Part shown: piece after piece, positions 34,323 through 45,885 of the stretch | Layout: the number at the start of each line of letters is the position of its first letter | How positions within the stretch are numbered: the first letter of the stretch is position 1 | Assembly (NCBI GenBank): GCA_013368315.1 | Contig: JAACJM010000033.1 | Location: 248,001-312,000, forward strand | Source: Tetrapyrgos nigripes | Taxonomy: Eukaryota > Basidiomycota > Agaricomycetes > Agaricales > Campanellaceae | DNA length: 64,000 nt | Direction: 5' to 3' | The notes under the pieces: generated by a model | What the model was told of the DNA's origin: nothing | Database searches by the model: none | The model's input: only the letters and a program-made list of their open reading frames with translations | Translations under genes and position numbers: made by a program

Positions 34323-34382
34323 TGTCACGAACTGCTACAGTTCTTTGTCCTCCTTCTTCTTCTACTTCATTATCGAACCTAT
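34323..34382 (+). repeat. first 60 bp of the outer chromovirus LTR
   Basis: Runs from TGTCACGAACTGC to CCTAT and continues at 41258 after the nested element. CCTAT (34378-34382) is duplicated at 41253-41257. Confidence 0.9.
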
Positions 34383-34765
34383 TGTAAGGGCGACTCCTGA
34401 CATGTGAGGCACTCACTCAACAACTGCAGGAGGAGATCCAAAGGTATATAAATCAGGACTAGAAAATACAAGACTAACATACTACACACCTGCAGGAGGA
34501 GATCCAAAGAGAAAAACTCAAGGATACTCACCTGCAGGGAAGGGATATATATACTTGTATGAAGGCCTGGGAAAAGATCTACAAAACTGTATAGTTAAAA
34601 CGAAGTAATAGAAAGGTGGAATGATGAGAGATCAAATGATGAACGATCAAATGATGGATGATGAAACAATGCAACAGGGATAAACAAGTCAGTGAAGTCC
34701 AGATAAACCAAGAACAAACAAGTCCTAAAGGAGAAGGGAAGGAAAAAGGAAACTGTCCCCTTACA
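34383..34765 (-). repeat. 3' LTR of nested chromovirus
   Basis: 383 bp. Contains repeated CCTGCAGGAGGAGATCCAAAG-like blocks and a TATA-like TATATAAATC. Confidence 0.9.
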
Positions 34766-34817
34766 TCACCCCCCTCAATGCAGCACGCCAGTTCTTGGAA
34801 TGATCAGCTTGCGACAC

Positions 34818-37800
34818 TCATACCATTTTAACAGCATCAGGATGCCTCGCATAGAAGTCTGCCACTGCCTTTGGAGCAGGTACCAAATCCTCTGCATGCT
34901 CCCATGAGTCCTCTTGTGGCCCATAGCCTTCCCATCGGACAAGGTATTGCAACTTTTTCCAACGTCCATAACAACAACTATCCAAAATCTCTTCAACCTC
35001 AAACTCTTCTTCACCATCAATGATTTCAGGGTCAGGAGGTGGGTCAGGTCTACGACCAGGAATAGGATCATCAGTGTAGCAGTCGAGTTTGATAACAGGG
35101 AAGACTGGATGGAGGTGTTTCATGGACGGGGAAAGTTTCAGCTTGTAGGCATCCTTGCTAACTTCTTGAAGAACAGTGTAAGGCCCAAGCCAACGGTGAC
35201 TGAGTTTCTTTGATGGATGGGTTGTGTTGATGTCAGAGCCATCCAACCAGACCTTGTCACCAGGCTTAAAGACAGGGGCAGGGGTACGGCGACAGTTATA
35301 GTATTGGGCATACTCCGACTTGGCCTTTGTGAGTGCTGCCTGTGCCTCTGTCCAGCCTGACTTGAGCTGATCAACAAAGTCATTGACGTTCTCCATTTCT
35401 GACTGCTGTACGTGAGGCTCAAAACCCATATGAGGGTTTCGACCAGTGTCAATCATGAAGGGAGTTTGCTGGGTTGACGCATGGACCTTATTGTTGTAGG
35501 AGAACTCAGCAGTGGGCAGTAGCTCGTCCCAATCGTCCTGGCATTGACTCACCCACTGGCACAGGTAACCTTCTAGCTCTTGATTGACACATTCGGTCTG
35601 GCCATCTGTCTGTGGGTGGTAGGCTGTGGAAAGTTCCTGTTTGACACCGGCCATCCTACAGAGTTCCCACATGAACTCCATGACAAACTGTGGGCCACGA
35701 TTGGAGCGTGCTGATCTGGGCATCCCCTGAAGTAGATGCATGTGGCTCCTTCAGCAGTAACCATTGTATGAGTCCAAAGAAAGTGACCTCTTTTGCCCAA
35801 CATGTCTACAACCACCATGACTGCATTGTATCCATGAGCTTCTGGTAATTCGACAATGAAGTCGACCGACACTGACTGCCATGGCTCAGTGGGAGTCTCA
35901 GAAGGGACGAGCTCTCCAATGGGGAGGTGACGACAAGTCTTGGTCCGCATGCACAGATCACAAGTCTTGGTATACAGCCCAATGTACCAAGACATCTGGG
36001 GCCACCAGTAGTTCCATGAGACGAGTTCAAGGGTCTTGAACCATCCAGGATGACCAGCGACCTTGGTGTCATGATGTTGGGAGACTATGCAACGGCAAAG
36101 GTCATGGGAAGGAGGGACATACATCTTGCCCTGGAAATACAGCAGCCCTTCACGTTCATCCCATTCTGCACTGTGAATAGAGCAAGTGTGGGACTTGCGC
36201 AAGGCTTGCACAGCACGCATGACTTGTTCCTCTAGCTTGTTTTCACAAACAGCAAAGCGGATGTCTCTCATGATCTCAACTTCTTCACCAGTAACAGCAG
36301 CGATTGAGAACATCTCTGGCTTGAGTAGCACAATGTCTGAATTGTCGTTGGCACCAGTACCATGATCAGGTCGGCAGGACAATGCATCAGGCTTGCCCAT
36401 AGTGTGGCCAGGGCAATGGTGTAGCTGGAAGTCAAAATAAGAGAGGTATAGGGACCAACGAGCTTGATGTCGATTGAGCTTTTTTGCAGTTCAGAAGTAC
36501 TCCAATTTTTATGGTCTGTCCAGATCTCCACAGAAAAGCATCCTCCTTCAAGGAAGTGTCTCCATTCCTCGAGGGCTCAAATGATGGCTAGCATTTCCTT
36601 ATCATGGATCTCATAGTTGCACTTTTGGAGTAGAAAGCAATGGGGTGCCACTTGTCGTCATCTGGAGACTGTTGGGACAAAACTGCTCCTGTAGCATAGT
36701 CAGAGCTATCTGACTCCAAGCGGTATGGTCGAGAGTCATCAGGCATGGTGAGGACAGGGGAAGAGGTGATTAGGGACTTCATGATGTCGAAGGCATCCTG
36801 AGCATCCTTAGACCAGTCAAACTTGATGTCTTTTCAGGTCAGTTCGAACAGTGGTCGTGCATAATGAGAGAAGTCCTGGATAAACCAACGATAGCAGTTG
36901 GTGAATCCAAGGAAGGAGGAGACCTCTCTCTTGTTTTCAGGTACAGGCCACTCTGCAACACCAGACACCTTGACGGGGTCCATTTCGACATGATTATGGG
37001 AGATGATGACGCCAAGGTACTCAATGCAAGTCTTCTCAAACTCACACTTGTCTGTTCTAAGGTATAGCTTGTGTTGCCGCAACCGGTCTAGGACTAGGCA
37101 AGTCACACAACAATGCTCCTCAACAGTCTTGGTGTAGATCAAGATGTCGTTGAGATAGACAGATACAACACCCTCCATAATGGAATCATGGAGAATGTTA
37201 TTCATCATCGTCTGGAAAGTCACAGGGCTGTTGGTGAGACCGAAGAACATGACAAGGGGTTCGAAGAGACCACAGTTGGTGCAAAAAGCTGCCTTCCATT
37301 TGTCACCCTCGTGAATCTGGATGTTGTTGAAACCCCAGCGTACATCCAATTTAGTGAAGTATAGTGCACCTTTGAGGTTATTAACAAGTTCATTAATCAA
37401 GGGCAAGGGATAACGGTTCTTAATTGTCATCTCATTTAGCACATGATAGTCTTGGACAAGTTGGAGGTTTCCATCCTTCTTCTTTACAAAGAAGACTGGA
37501 GATGCCATAGGAGGTTTGGAGGGATGAATGCGACCGGTAGACAGATTCTCCATGAGGAACTCATCAAGGGCCTTCTGTTCATTAGGAGCAAGTTGGTAGA
37601 CCTTGCAGTTGGCAGGTTTAGGGTCAGGGACTAACTCTACTGCATGATCCCATGGTTTACGATCTGGCAGCACATCAAAGGAGTCCTTGGAGAAGACATC
37701 TACGCACTCATAGAAGTGATCAGGGAGGCCATTATGAGGGTTCCTCAAAGCCTTGACATGTGCTTCTGCTAGACGTTGAGAAGTGGTCCTCATTGCCTTG

Positions 37801-38453
37801 ATGAACTCCAACTCTGGAGGGACCAAGGTGACAAATATGCAGTCACCTTCCTCAATAGAAATGTCGTCAGGGAAGTCATCACAGCCAAAGGTCCCGAGGT
37901 TGTTCATCTCATCTTCACCGGGGTCCAATTCAGGAACGTGGGGAGATGGACCTTCCCGACAACGTTCCAGAGCTTGGCATTGACGACGGGCAGCAGATAG
38001 GGATAGTTGACACTCTTGTTGTACCTCCTCATGACACATAGAGCACTGCCTTGGGCATTGGCTGAGCTTGATGTTGCCACTGTTCCAATCCACCTCAGGG
38101 TTATGGGCTCGTAACCATCCGTAGCCAAGAATGACGTCTTGGCTGCCGAGCTGAGTGACTGCAAGTTGGATGCGTTCAGAGTGGTCTTTGAAACACAGGA
38201 TAGTGTCCAAGATCTTGGTTATAGCTCCAGCCTCATTAGGAGTGCCGTCGACATTGAAGACGGGGATAGGCTGTTGGAGTTTCTTGGTGATAAACTCAGC
38301 ATTGGCATAACCCATACTAGTGGCTCCACTATCGATGAGCGCACTGCCAGAGATCAGAGAGGCATTAGATGTGGACTCTAGCTCTATTGGGACTGTTAGG
38401 CAGCAGCTTCTGTTGGAGGAGATTACTAATTTGTGAGGTAAACGGTGTTCCAA
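34818..38453 (-). pseudogene. nested chromovirus pol, inactive
   Basis: In order from 38453: protease (ALIDSGATSMGYA), RT, RNase H, integrase and chromodomain (EEFEVEEILD ... YLVRWEGYGPQEDSWE). Frames shift near 36.5 kb and 35.74 kb, and TGA codons replace Arg in LTRKDIKFDW, IIRALEEW and EYFRTAKKL contexts. The RT active site reads YLND instead of YLDD (AAC codon 37151-37149). The second integrase Asp is Asn (SNRGPQF, codon 35702-35700). Both changes are G-to-A at a CpG. RT and integrase are therefore dead apart from the frameshifts. Confidence 0.92.
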
Positions 38454-38628
38454 GGAACTAGTTGATGAGCAGAAGGAATGGAAGGGGGAGTATAGGGGGC
38501 AGGGAGAGACACGACTGAGGCAATTACTTCACACACAGACTCAGGGACAGGGATACAATTGTTATCATTGGTAGAGTCTGTAGATAAACATGCAAAGTAA
38601 TTATTTTTTGACCATGAGGGCATGTCCA

Positions 38629-39837
38629 TCACTCCTGGTCCTTAGCAAAATCCTCCTGTGCAGGCTCATTCACCAGAGCAGCTTGGAAATCCTGGAAAGC
38701 TGTGTATGCTTCTGCGATCTCCTGCCAGTCATCAACAGACATATCCACGACGCGAACATGTTCATGTTGGTGGTCTGGACATGCTGCAGAGAAGTGACCG
38801 GTTTTGCCACATGTGTAGCAGGTGTGGCGGGCTAGGAACCTCTGCCTCGAAGCATCGACTTCCATGGGAATGCCTTGGGGAAGGGGAGCTTGGGCAGGGG
38901 CTGGTGCACGAGGGGCAGGAACAGGGGCAGCAGCAGGGGTAGGGAACTGGATTGGGAAAAGGGAACGACCCTGAGGTTGAGCACAAGAGGGGAGAGTAGG
39001 CTTGGGTGGACCAGGGTGCACACTTCTCTGAGCACCACGGAAGATTGCATCTTCTCGTTCATGCTTATCAAACCTCTTGGCCAGGGAATACCAAGCCATG
39101 ATGTCCCATTCCTGTGGATGAGCCTCTGCCTCTGCAACCTTCTTCTCTAAAGCAAGCCACAGTCCACATCGGAATTTGAGGACCACTGTCTGACCAACAT
39201 GTTTTGCGTCCTCAAGTCGGGCCTTGATAGTAGGTTCAGTAGGGTTCATGGAGTAGAGGACGGGTTCGATGATAAGAGCACGGAAGTTGTCGGCATATTC
39301 GTCAACAGAAGCTGTGCCCTGAAAGTAGGAGACACCCTCTAGGGTAAGACTAGCCTGAGTGCGTTCATCTTCTGGCATGAACTCCTTGATGAACTCAGTT
39401 TCGAATTCTCGCCAGGTATCGAAGCAGGAGAAACCATAGAGGTGTCCATGGTCAATGAGGCTTTGGCAGTAGGTGGCAGCATGACCTGTCTGTAAATAGG
39501 ACAACACCCACATGATCTTGGCAACATTGTCTTCAAAACGAACAGTGCTAGCATAAATGATCGCACTGGTCCACCAGACTCAGCCATTAGCACATTGACC
39601 ATCAAAGATACCAGGTGGGGACACCTTAGCATGTGAAGCTCCGGAAGGGTGATGAGAGGGAGGAGTAGAAGACAAAGCAGAGGATGGAGGTTGAGTGGGG
39701 TGTTGTGATGGGGGTTGGGAAGGTGGAGGGCGATTTTGGCCTCAGAGGGCAGCGAGGATCTCAGCGAGTTGCTTGCTCTGACTCTGAGAAGTCTGCTCTA
39801 GATGGGCCAGATGAGTGTCGAAAGCTTCAGACATCAT
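38629..39837 (-). pseudogene. nested chromovirus gag, two TGA
   Basis: Starts MMSEAFDTHLAHLEQT at 39837. A capsid-like domain (YFQGTASVDEYADNFRALI), a Pro/Ala-rich linker and a CCHC knuckle CYTCGKTGHFSAAC follow. TGA codons interrupt it after ILAAL and after CANG, so the longest open piece is 39513-38629. Confidence 0.85.
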
Positions 39838-40256
39838 GAGGGACCCAGGTAATGAGGCAGAAGGAACAGAGGGTGGAGAGAACTGAGGAGTGGAGGAGGA
39901 GTCTTAGGGAACCATAGGAGGAGGAGCAAGAGCAGTGTGAGCGCTGTCAGAGTCACTCTCACTGGTATCTGGAGCTCGGAAGGAAATGGTTGCCAAAGAC
40001 GACTAGTCCACTTGATGAGGAGTTTTTCTACTGTAAGGGCAACTCCTGACACGTGAGGCACTCACTCAACAACTGCAGGAGGAGATCCAAAGGTATATAA
40101 ATCAGGACTAGAAGATACAAGACTAACATACTACGCACCTGCAGGAGGAGATCCAAAGAGAAAAACTCAGGGATACTCGCCTGCAGGGAAGGGGTATATA
40201 TACTTGTATGAAGGCCTGGGAAAAGATCTACAAAACTGTACAGTTAAAATGAAGTA

Positions 40257-41105
40257 AGGTAGGCGACACTAGGAACGGACATGCTTAAGTAAGCAGTTAC
40301 ATAAGGCGCCATAGGTCGGGGGTCCAAGAAAAAAAAATTTTGTAGTCGAAAAGGAGGTCTAAATGGTACAATACACATTGTATGAAGCTACAGTATAGCA
40401 TTCTGAGCAGCCAAGACCATTTCTGGAGGTAGAGTACGGTGTCCGTGGTACCGCCGATTAGCCCATGCAGCTTGAGCACCGCTCAAACCCTCGGAATACA
40501 CGTGAATGTATCTATCAGCATGATTTGCAAACCTGTAGAATAAAGTTGATTTGAGAGAATATTAAAAAACTAAAGAAGTGGACTGTCTCGTATGGCTGGT
40601 CTTCATTTAGAATGGTGGCTGCATGTTGATGTTTGGGATTCTGGGCTGCAGCGAGCTTCAATGTTGCAAGACGAGCTTTCTTCCGGTTTGTGGTGGGAGC
40701 CATGGTCTCACAGATGAAACCAACAGCGATTTCTTTTTTACCTTATCGTTTTTTTCTTTTTGTTGTCCATAAAAGGAATATTCTTTTATCTTATGACTTC
40801 CTTATTTAGTAAATCTATTATCTTATCAGTGATTACATAAGGCACCATAGTCAGCACCTCGAAAAAATATTATGGCACCAGGACAACGGAAATATTGATC
40901 TGCGTTCAAAGAAAAAAATTCGTATCTCCGTCAAAATTTGGACAATCTTCATCATTATTTTTCGTACGAACTCTTGAGATTGTCCCTCTGGACACATCCT
41001 ACGATCTAAATTCATTATCAGTGACAGTGTAGCGCAGTTGATACGTGATCATTGTGGGGGCGGGATTGCTTACTTAAGCATGTCCATTGCTAGTGTCGCC
41101 TACCT
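40257..41105. mobile_element. TA-flanked DNA transposon, 849 bp
   Basis: The terminal inverted repeats begin AGGTAGGCGACACTAG and extend about 38 bp with two mismatches. TA is duplicated (40255-40256, 41106-41107), and the uninterrupted site is seen in the other LTR. It fits a Tc1/mariner-type non-autonomous element and carries a small coding relic on the minus strand. Confidence 0.9.
40378..40703 (-). pseudogene. small coding relic inside the TA element
   Basis: Starts MAPTTNRKKARLATLKLAAA and, after an intron-like stretch ending TTTATTCTACAG, continues in another frame as RYIHVYSEGLSGAQAAW and YHGHRTLPPEMVLAAQ. The phases do not join cleanly. It may be the N-terminal end of the parental transposase or a captured exon pair. 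There are no DDE motifs. Confidence 0.35.
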
Positions 41106-41257
41106 TAATAGAAAGGTGGAATGATGAGAGATCAAATGATGAACGATGATGAAACAATGCAACAGGGATAAACAAGTCAATGAAGTCCAGATAAAACAAG
41201 AACAAACAAGTCCTAAAGGAGAAGGGAAGGAAAAAGGAAACTGTCCCTTACACCTAT

Positions 41258-41676
41258 TTTCCGATCACTCGTCTATTGCATTTCCTCGATAAACCCTTTT
41301 AAACTTTATAAACCTTGTGTTACTGACTTTGAACTTTATAAAACCTGTCAAACTTTATAATAGCCATCAATCAATCTTCCATTCAATCAATCTTATCTTT
41401 CTCCTATCTTTTCCCTACGTTTCTCCATTTTCTCCTATGTTTCTCCTGTTTCTCCTATCTTGTTCCTATCACTTATTCATTGTTCTTCTATATAAACCAC
41501 TTGACATTCTAGTTAGTCCTTTAGTTCGTTCACTTCATCTCTGCTCCGTACTACTACTACACAGTGTAGAGCCTAGTCAGCTTACTCTTTCCCTCTATTC
41601 ATATCTCTCTTGTTCAATCTATTGTCTTATATCTGCTCTCTGATTGTGTGACTTGGGTGGTTATTTGAGTGTACCA
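41258..41676 (+). repeat. remaining part of the outer chromovirus LTR
   Basis: Continues the LTR begun at 34323 and ends GGTTATTTGAGTGTACCA. Matches the solo LTR at 3-477 reversed. Confidence 0.88.
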
Positions 41677-42540
41677 GCAACCTTAACAGTATACATTGAC
41701 GGGTTCTCACAACACATATGGGTATTCAAATTCAAGAAAAAAGGTTCAGTGAAGACGACACTAGAAAGCCTGGGCGAAATATGTCGACTTTACACGAGAC
41801 CAGACACCTTCATGTCTGACAATGGTTCCCATTTCAGAAACCAGGAGATTGCGAACTTTTGCGAGAAGCATGGAATCAAACAAAGATTTATGCCAGCATA
41901 TTCCACTTGGGTCAATGGACTCGTCAAGGGCACCAACAAGCTTTTATTGCATGTCCTAAAACAACTAGTAGTGCCAGACCTAAACGTTGACTCAGCGCAG
42001 TTCAAGAATATGACATGGGAGTCGTTACCAGAGTGATGGCCAGAACACTTGGATGAAGCTGTTGAAACACTCAACAACAGAACCCTTCCAAACCTACACT
42101 ACTCCCTGAAAGAATTACTGTTGGGAATTGCCATAAACACCCCAGCAACTCTGTTTGAAACAGCAGTAACAGCAATAGCTCCAAATGACGTAGCAATCAA
42201 TGTGGCTTATGTTGAACAGCAACAGGTCAATGGATATGAGAACACTGTAAGACATGCACTCAAAAGGAAATTAGCCTTCGACAAGGTGGTCAGGAAACAG
42301 ACAAAAAAAGAAGTCGTATTCAAAATCAGAGGTCTCATACAAGTCAGGAGAGGGAACCTATTCAACACATTTAAAACTGGCACCCATGTCAGCATCACGC
42401 AAGGTTGTAGGACAGAATGTGAATTCATATAGACTGGAAACACTGGAGGGAGTCCGAGTAGATGGAGAGGTACACACTAGAAGGTTGAGGTTATTCACAG
42501 AGGTGATAAGCGGAGAGGTAGAATTGGATTCAGTGGGTTG
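41677..42540 (+). pseudogene. integrase relic of another Ty3/gypsy family
   Basis: Begins abruptly at the LTR edge with TVYIDGFSQHIWVFKFKKK. It has MSDNGSHF and then NGLVKGTNKLLLHVL, where the catalytic Glu is replaced by Lys (AAG 41926-41928, a G-to-A at CpG). A TGA follows ESLPE where Arg is expected (R-WPEHLDEAVETLNNR). After a frameshift near 42400 the tail reads SYRLETLEGVRVDGEVHTRRL, the usual C-terminal region of this integrase group. The upstream part was removed or displaced by the chromovirus remnant. Confidence 0.85.
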
Positions 42541-42740
42541 ATGTAGAGGAGTAGGTGAGATGACTGAACAGTTGTCAGCAACAAGGACATCACCATTTTT
42601 TTTAGTGGGGGGACATGGAGTAGGGCATAGTGCAAGGTCCAAGCATTGTTTGTACATGTTTGGCAGTGGCTTTGGGTATCATAGAGCCTTGTATCATAGT
42701 TAGCGAGATCATCATCATCACTGTCATCTTGTCACTCTAG

Positions 42741-43901
42741 TCAGGTACCTCTCCAACGGTCTGGAGCAGAAGAAGAACTGGCGCAGATGTCCAGGTGAGA
42801 TAGGTTCTCTAGTAGAATTTGAGGGAGTCCAAGGATGGGCCCGTCATGGCTTGAACCTTTATAACGAAGTACTCGCAGGACGGGAAGGTGTACTATGTTA
42901 TACAATGCTACGTCGTAAAGAACGTCCAATGTGACCGATGTAATTCCAATCAAGTTGAACAGCATTCCCGGCCAATGATCAGGATCCGGTACTGCAATCT
43001 GGCGGAGAGGAGCAGTAGCGAAGATGCCAGAGAAAGATTGAGCCCAGCTTTCCGCTTCTTGGTTGTATGGATCAACCGCAATTATGAGGTTTTCGAGGAC
43101 AGGAAACGAATACTCGCGTTCCCAGATATCTTCTGAGACGTGCGTCAACATCGGGACGTCGAGGGACAGAGAAGCCGATTTCCACCTAGAGGAATACATG
43201 AATAGGTCATCGAGGATTTGGCCCATTGTGAAATGGAGATCCGATATCGAGAGCAGCACAATGTCTGGCTCCAGCACCGGACCCCAGAGGTGCACTCTGA
43301 GCTTCAGAGGAGAAGACTCTGAGCGTTTCAGCCATATGTGCAAAATATCGTTGGCTCTGCCCCGTCGATCCCAAGGATCATAGAGACCGTCAAACCGGAT
43401 GGTTATATCGGCCCATAACCTGGGCTGTTTGAGAGCCACCTTTCTCCAGAATACGCATGTCCCTGCAATGTATAGAATCGGCACCGACATAGTCGCCGTC
43501 TGCTTCTCGCTCCTTCGAGGCAATGAAAAGCTTTTGGCGACATCTTCGTCGGCTTGAGTGCAATGTATGGCGAATATCTCGGTCAAGAACTCGACCGGAA
43601 GCTTGCGGACTGGAGCAAGCAGACCTTGTCTGACCTCCTTTGCTTGGACTGCAACCTCTCACTCCTTTTCCAGCGCCTTTAGGGTTTCCCGAAGCCGAAC
43701 GATTTCCACGTCATATCGTGTTATGTTCCGCTCAATTTCCTCTATGCTTTGAGAGACGCTGAGTGCCTCGCTCTCGGAAAGAGTGTCCTTTTCACGATAC
43801 TGGCTAAGAAGTTTATCACGGAGAGAATCCGAGTACTTTGGGATTTCGGAATGACATGTAGGGCATAGCACGATGTTTTCGCTGGCATCTGCCTCAGACA
43901 T
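42741..43901 (-). pseudogene. F-box-like protein gene with a premature TGA and missing C-terminus
   Basis: Starts MSEADASENIVLCPTCHSEI; a coiled-coil (IEEIERNITRYDVEIVRLRE) and an F-box core LPVEFLTEIFAIHC follow. A TGA at 43661-43659 lies between KALEKE and EVAVQAKEV; the frame is otherwise continuous. The end, after CASSSSAPDRWRGT, is short for this mushroom family and abuts repeat-like sequence at 42.73 kb, so the LRR-like tail is probably lost. The gene is head to head with the nucleoporin gene, 235 bp apart. An intron that skips the TGA would have to be only 14 nt, so I read it as a nonsense mutation. Confidence 0.75.
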
Positions 43902-44136
43902 TACTAGTAACCAAAATATGAGTAAAATGAGACAAAAATCAAGGGGGGAAATACCAGACCAATACCAGAGAGTTATAGAGCTTTTGGCCTCAGCCTGGAT
44001 GGAGGGAGAGAAATAAGGAAATTTTTTTGGTTAAAGCCAACAGCCTCTAAACCAAACAATGACAATCGTTTGAACAAAGCCCGTCGCGCATCCTCCCTAA
44101 CTCAACACCTCAACACCACCACCACCACTTTGCACG

Positions 44137-45546
44137 ATGTACAGCAACTCATTCTCAGTGGCAGGAATGTCTTCTTCGACGAGCTCGCATCATAATCCCA
44201 ATCTCAACGTCTGGGGGAATAACAATGTCAACCCAAGTAGCAGTCTTGGCGCGTCGCCATTTGGGGAGTCCCTTTCACAGTCAAGGAGTCACTATCAGTC
44301 TGGGTATCTTCTAGTCAGTAACACTTTTGACCAGTCTGCGCTTTACCTGACCCAGTTTTCCTCTAGTCAGCCTCACAAGCCAATGTCAGTCATTTCCATA
44401 TCCATTAGCCATTTTTTGACGTTCTGGATATAGGCTCCTTCTCAAGGAAACCAACGCGTAGACGAGATTCCTGTCGTGCCTACAAAAGCCAAGATGAACC
44501 ATGCACTCATGAGAGGGTCAACCTCCGAATTTGGGATGGACTCCATGTTCGAGAGCACAACGTGTGTGGTGGCATCTACCTTTCTCGATTTATTCGCTAA
44601 TTTTGGCTGGTAATAGGTCACGGCAGCCACATGTAGCTGACGAAGATGCCCCGCCTACCATGTCTGTCAATGATATCCCCAACCAAGCGCCCTTTAATCC
44701 CAGCAGTTCGCGTTTCCAACCAAAAGTCCGTACAACAACGCTATTCCTCATAAAGTTACTGACAGACTTCTTCGCAGCTCTCCACGGCGGGAGAACATCC
44801 CTTTTCTTCCTCTGTATCCCGTCGCTCGCGTACACCTGCAGCTACGGCTCCCTCAGATTCTTCTTCGTCGCCTCTCTACGTAATTGTCTTTGGTTATCCA
44901 CCAGACAAGTACAGCGTCACTGTCGAGTACTTCAAGTCTATCGGTACCACCACAGACGCCGATCCCAACACCGAGATAGTGAACTGTTTCCGAATTGGCT
45001 ATCATGACGCTGGAGACGCGATGAGAGCTGTCCGTAAAAATGGGGAAATCCTCGGTGGATCCTGGATGGTTGGTACGAAATGGGCGGTGAGTCATTCTCT
45101 TCTTCATTCCTTGATAGAACACCTTCTCACTACCACCATATACTCTCCAGGATCCAGCTCAAGCAGAAGCCCTCCTCGGCCAGCCAATCCAGCGCAACAC
45201 CTATGATCTCATGCCTACCATCCCTCAAATCATCCCCCGTTCCTATAACGACACCTCTGCCCGTGCCAACTCAAACCATGAACGCTCCGACTCCAACTCC
45301 AACGCCATGCAAGTCGATTCTACGCCATCAGTCGGTACACCCATCAAATTGGCGCCGTCTTCATCTGTGTTTAGGAAACCCGGGACTGGTGGTGGTGGTG
45401 CTGACAAGTCTCAGCCTCAGACGCCTCAAAAGGCGTTTCCTGGTGTTGGTAGTGGGGCTGGTACACCTAGTGCATTGCCAGCACCTGGTCCTTCGCCGAG
45501 TAAAGGGATTGTAGGGCAGGTTTCGGATTTGATATTTGGGTGGTAG
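44137..45546 (+). CDS. NUP53: nucleoporin of the Nup53/Nup35 family
   Basis: Six exons (44137-44313, 44367-44384, 44434-44561, 44617-44725, 44778-45086, 45151-45546) give 1137 nt, 378 residues. Exon two is only 18 nt (SASQAN). An N-terminal flexible region includes VNDIPNQAPFNPSS. The Nup35-type RRM spans about 177-250 (YVIVFGYPPDKYSVTVEYF ... GYHDAGDAMRAVRKNGEILG). A C-terminal amphipathic stretch GIVGQVSDLIFGW follows. In the family this domain dimerises and the tail binds the nuclear envelope, linking the inner ring of the pore to the membrane. It is convergent with the F-box/LRR gene 339 bp downstream. All exon phases agree and there is no sign of damage. Confidence 0.92.
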
Positions 45547-45885
45547 TGGGTAGTGAGTAGGAAGGCTGAAGATAGCAAAGCGTAGGGCGTGGTGCAAATC
45601 CATTTACGCCGCGCATGCGTGACTATTTTTGGTTTGAGTGTCGTACGGTGTTTCATGTTACACGTAACGAGTGCTAGTGGTGTTGTACTGTTGACGATTT
45701 TAATGAGACCTCCTTTACAGTACTTGTACATGGATGAAAACGAAAACCATGTCTCGTGTCCACCTTCGTCTACAAATTACAATGTTTGCCTACTCCGAGC
45801 TAAATTTTATTGACGTGAATTGAAGCTCTGAGGCAGATACTGCACTCGCATTAATCCAGCGACATTTCCACTTCCAACTTCTGCC

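Larger units (their letters stand above)
34383..41252 (-). mobile_element. nested chromovirus (Ty3/gypsy with chromodomain)
   Basis: Begins TGTAAGGGCGACTCC and ends CCCTTACA, with the 5-bp duplication CCTAT on both sides. LTRs are 34383-34765 and 40032-41252, the latter containing an 849-bp DNA element. The purine tract (minus strand) TTGAGGGGGGTGA precedes the 3' LTR. It carries gag and pol on the minus strand, both broken. Confidence 0.93.
40032..41252 (-). repeat. 5' LTR of nested chromovirus, split by a DNA element
   Basis: Pieces 40032-40256 and 41108-41252 together match 34383-34765. A 12-bp deletion is present in one copy of a GATCAAATGATG repeat. Confidence 0.9.
32776..41676 (+). mobile_element. 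5'-truncated chromovirus whose LTR hosts a nested element
   Basis: Homology to the chromovirus at 60-64 kb begins at about 32776, inside the end of the RNase H/integrase linker. Pol runs to 34207, then a purine tract AAAGAGGGGGTAA and the LTR start TGTCACGAACTGC at 34323. The LTR is interrupted at 34382 by another element and resumes at 41258, ending GAGTGTACCA at 41676. A left LTR is absent. Confidence 0.85.

Noticed and set aside
43661..43674. Intron that would remove the TGA in the F-box gene
   Set aside because: GTGAGAGGTTGCAG is only 14 nt, far below the 47-80 nt seen in this window.
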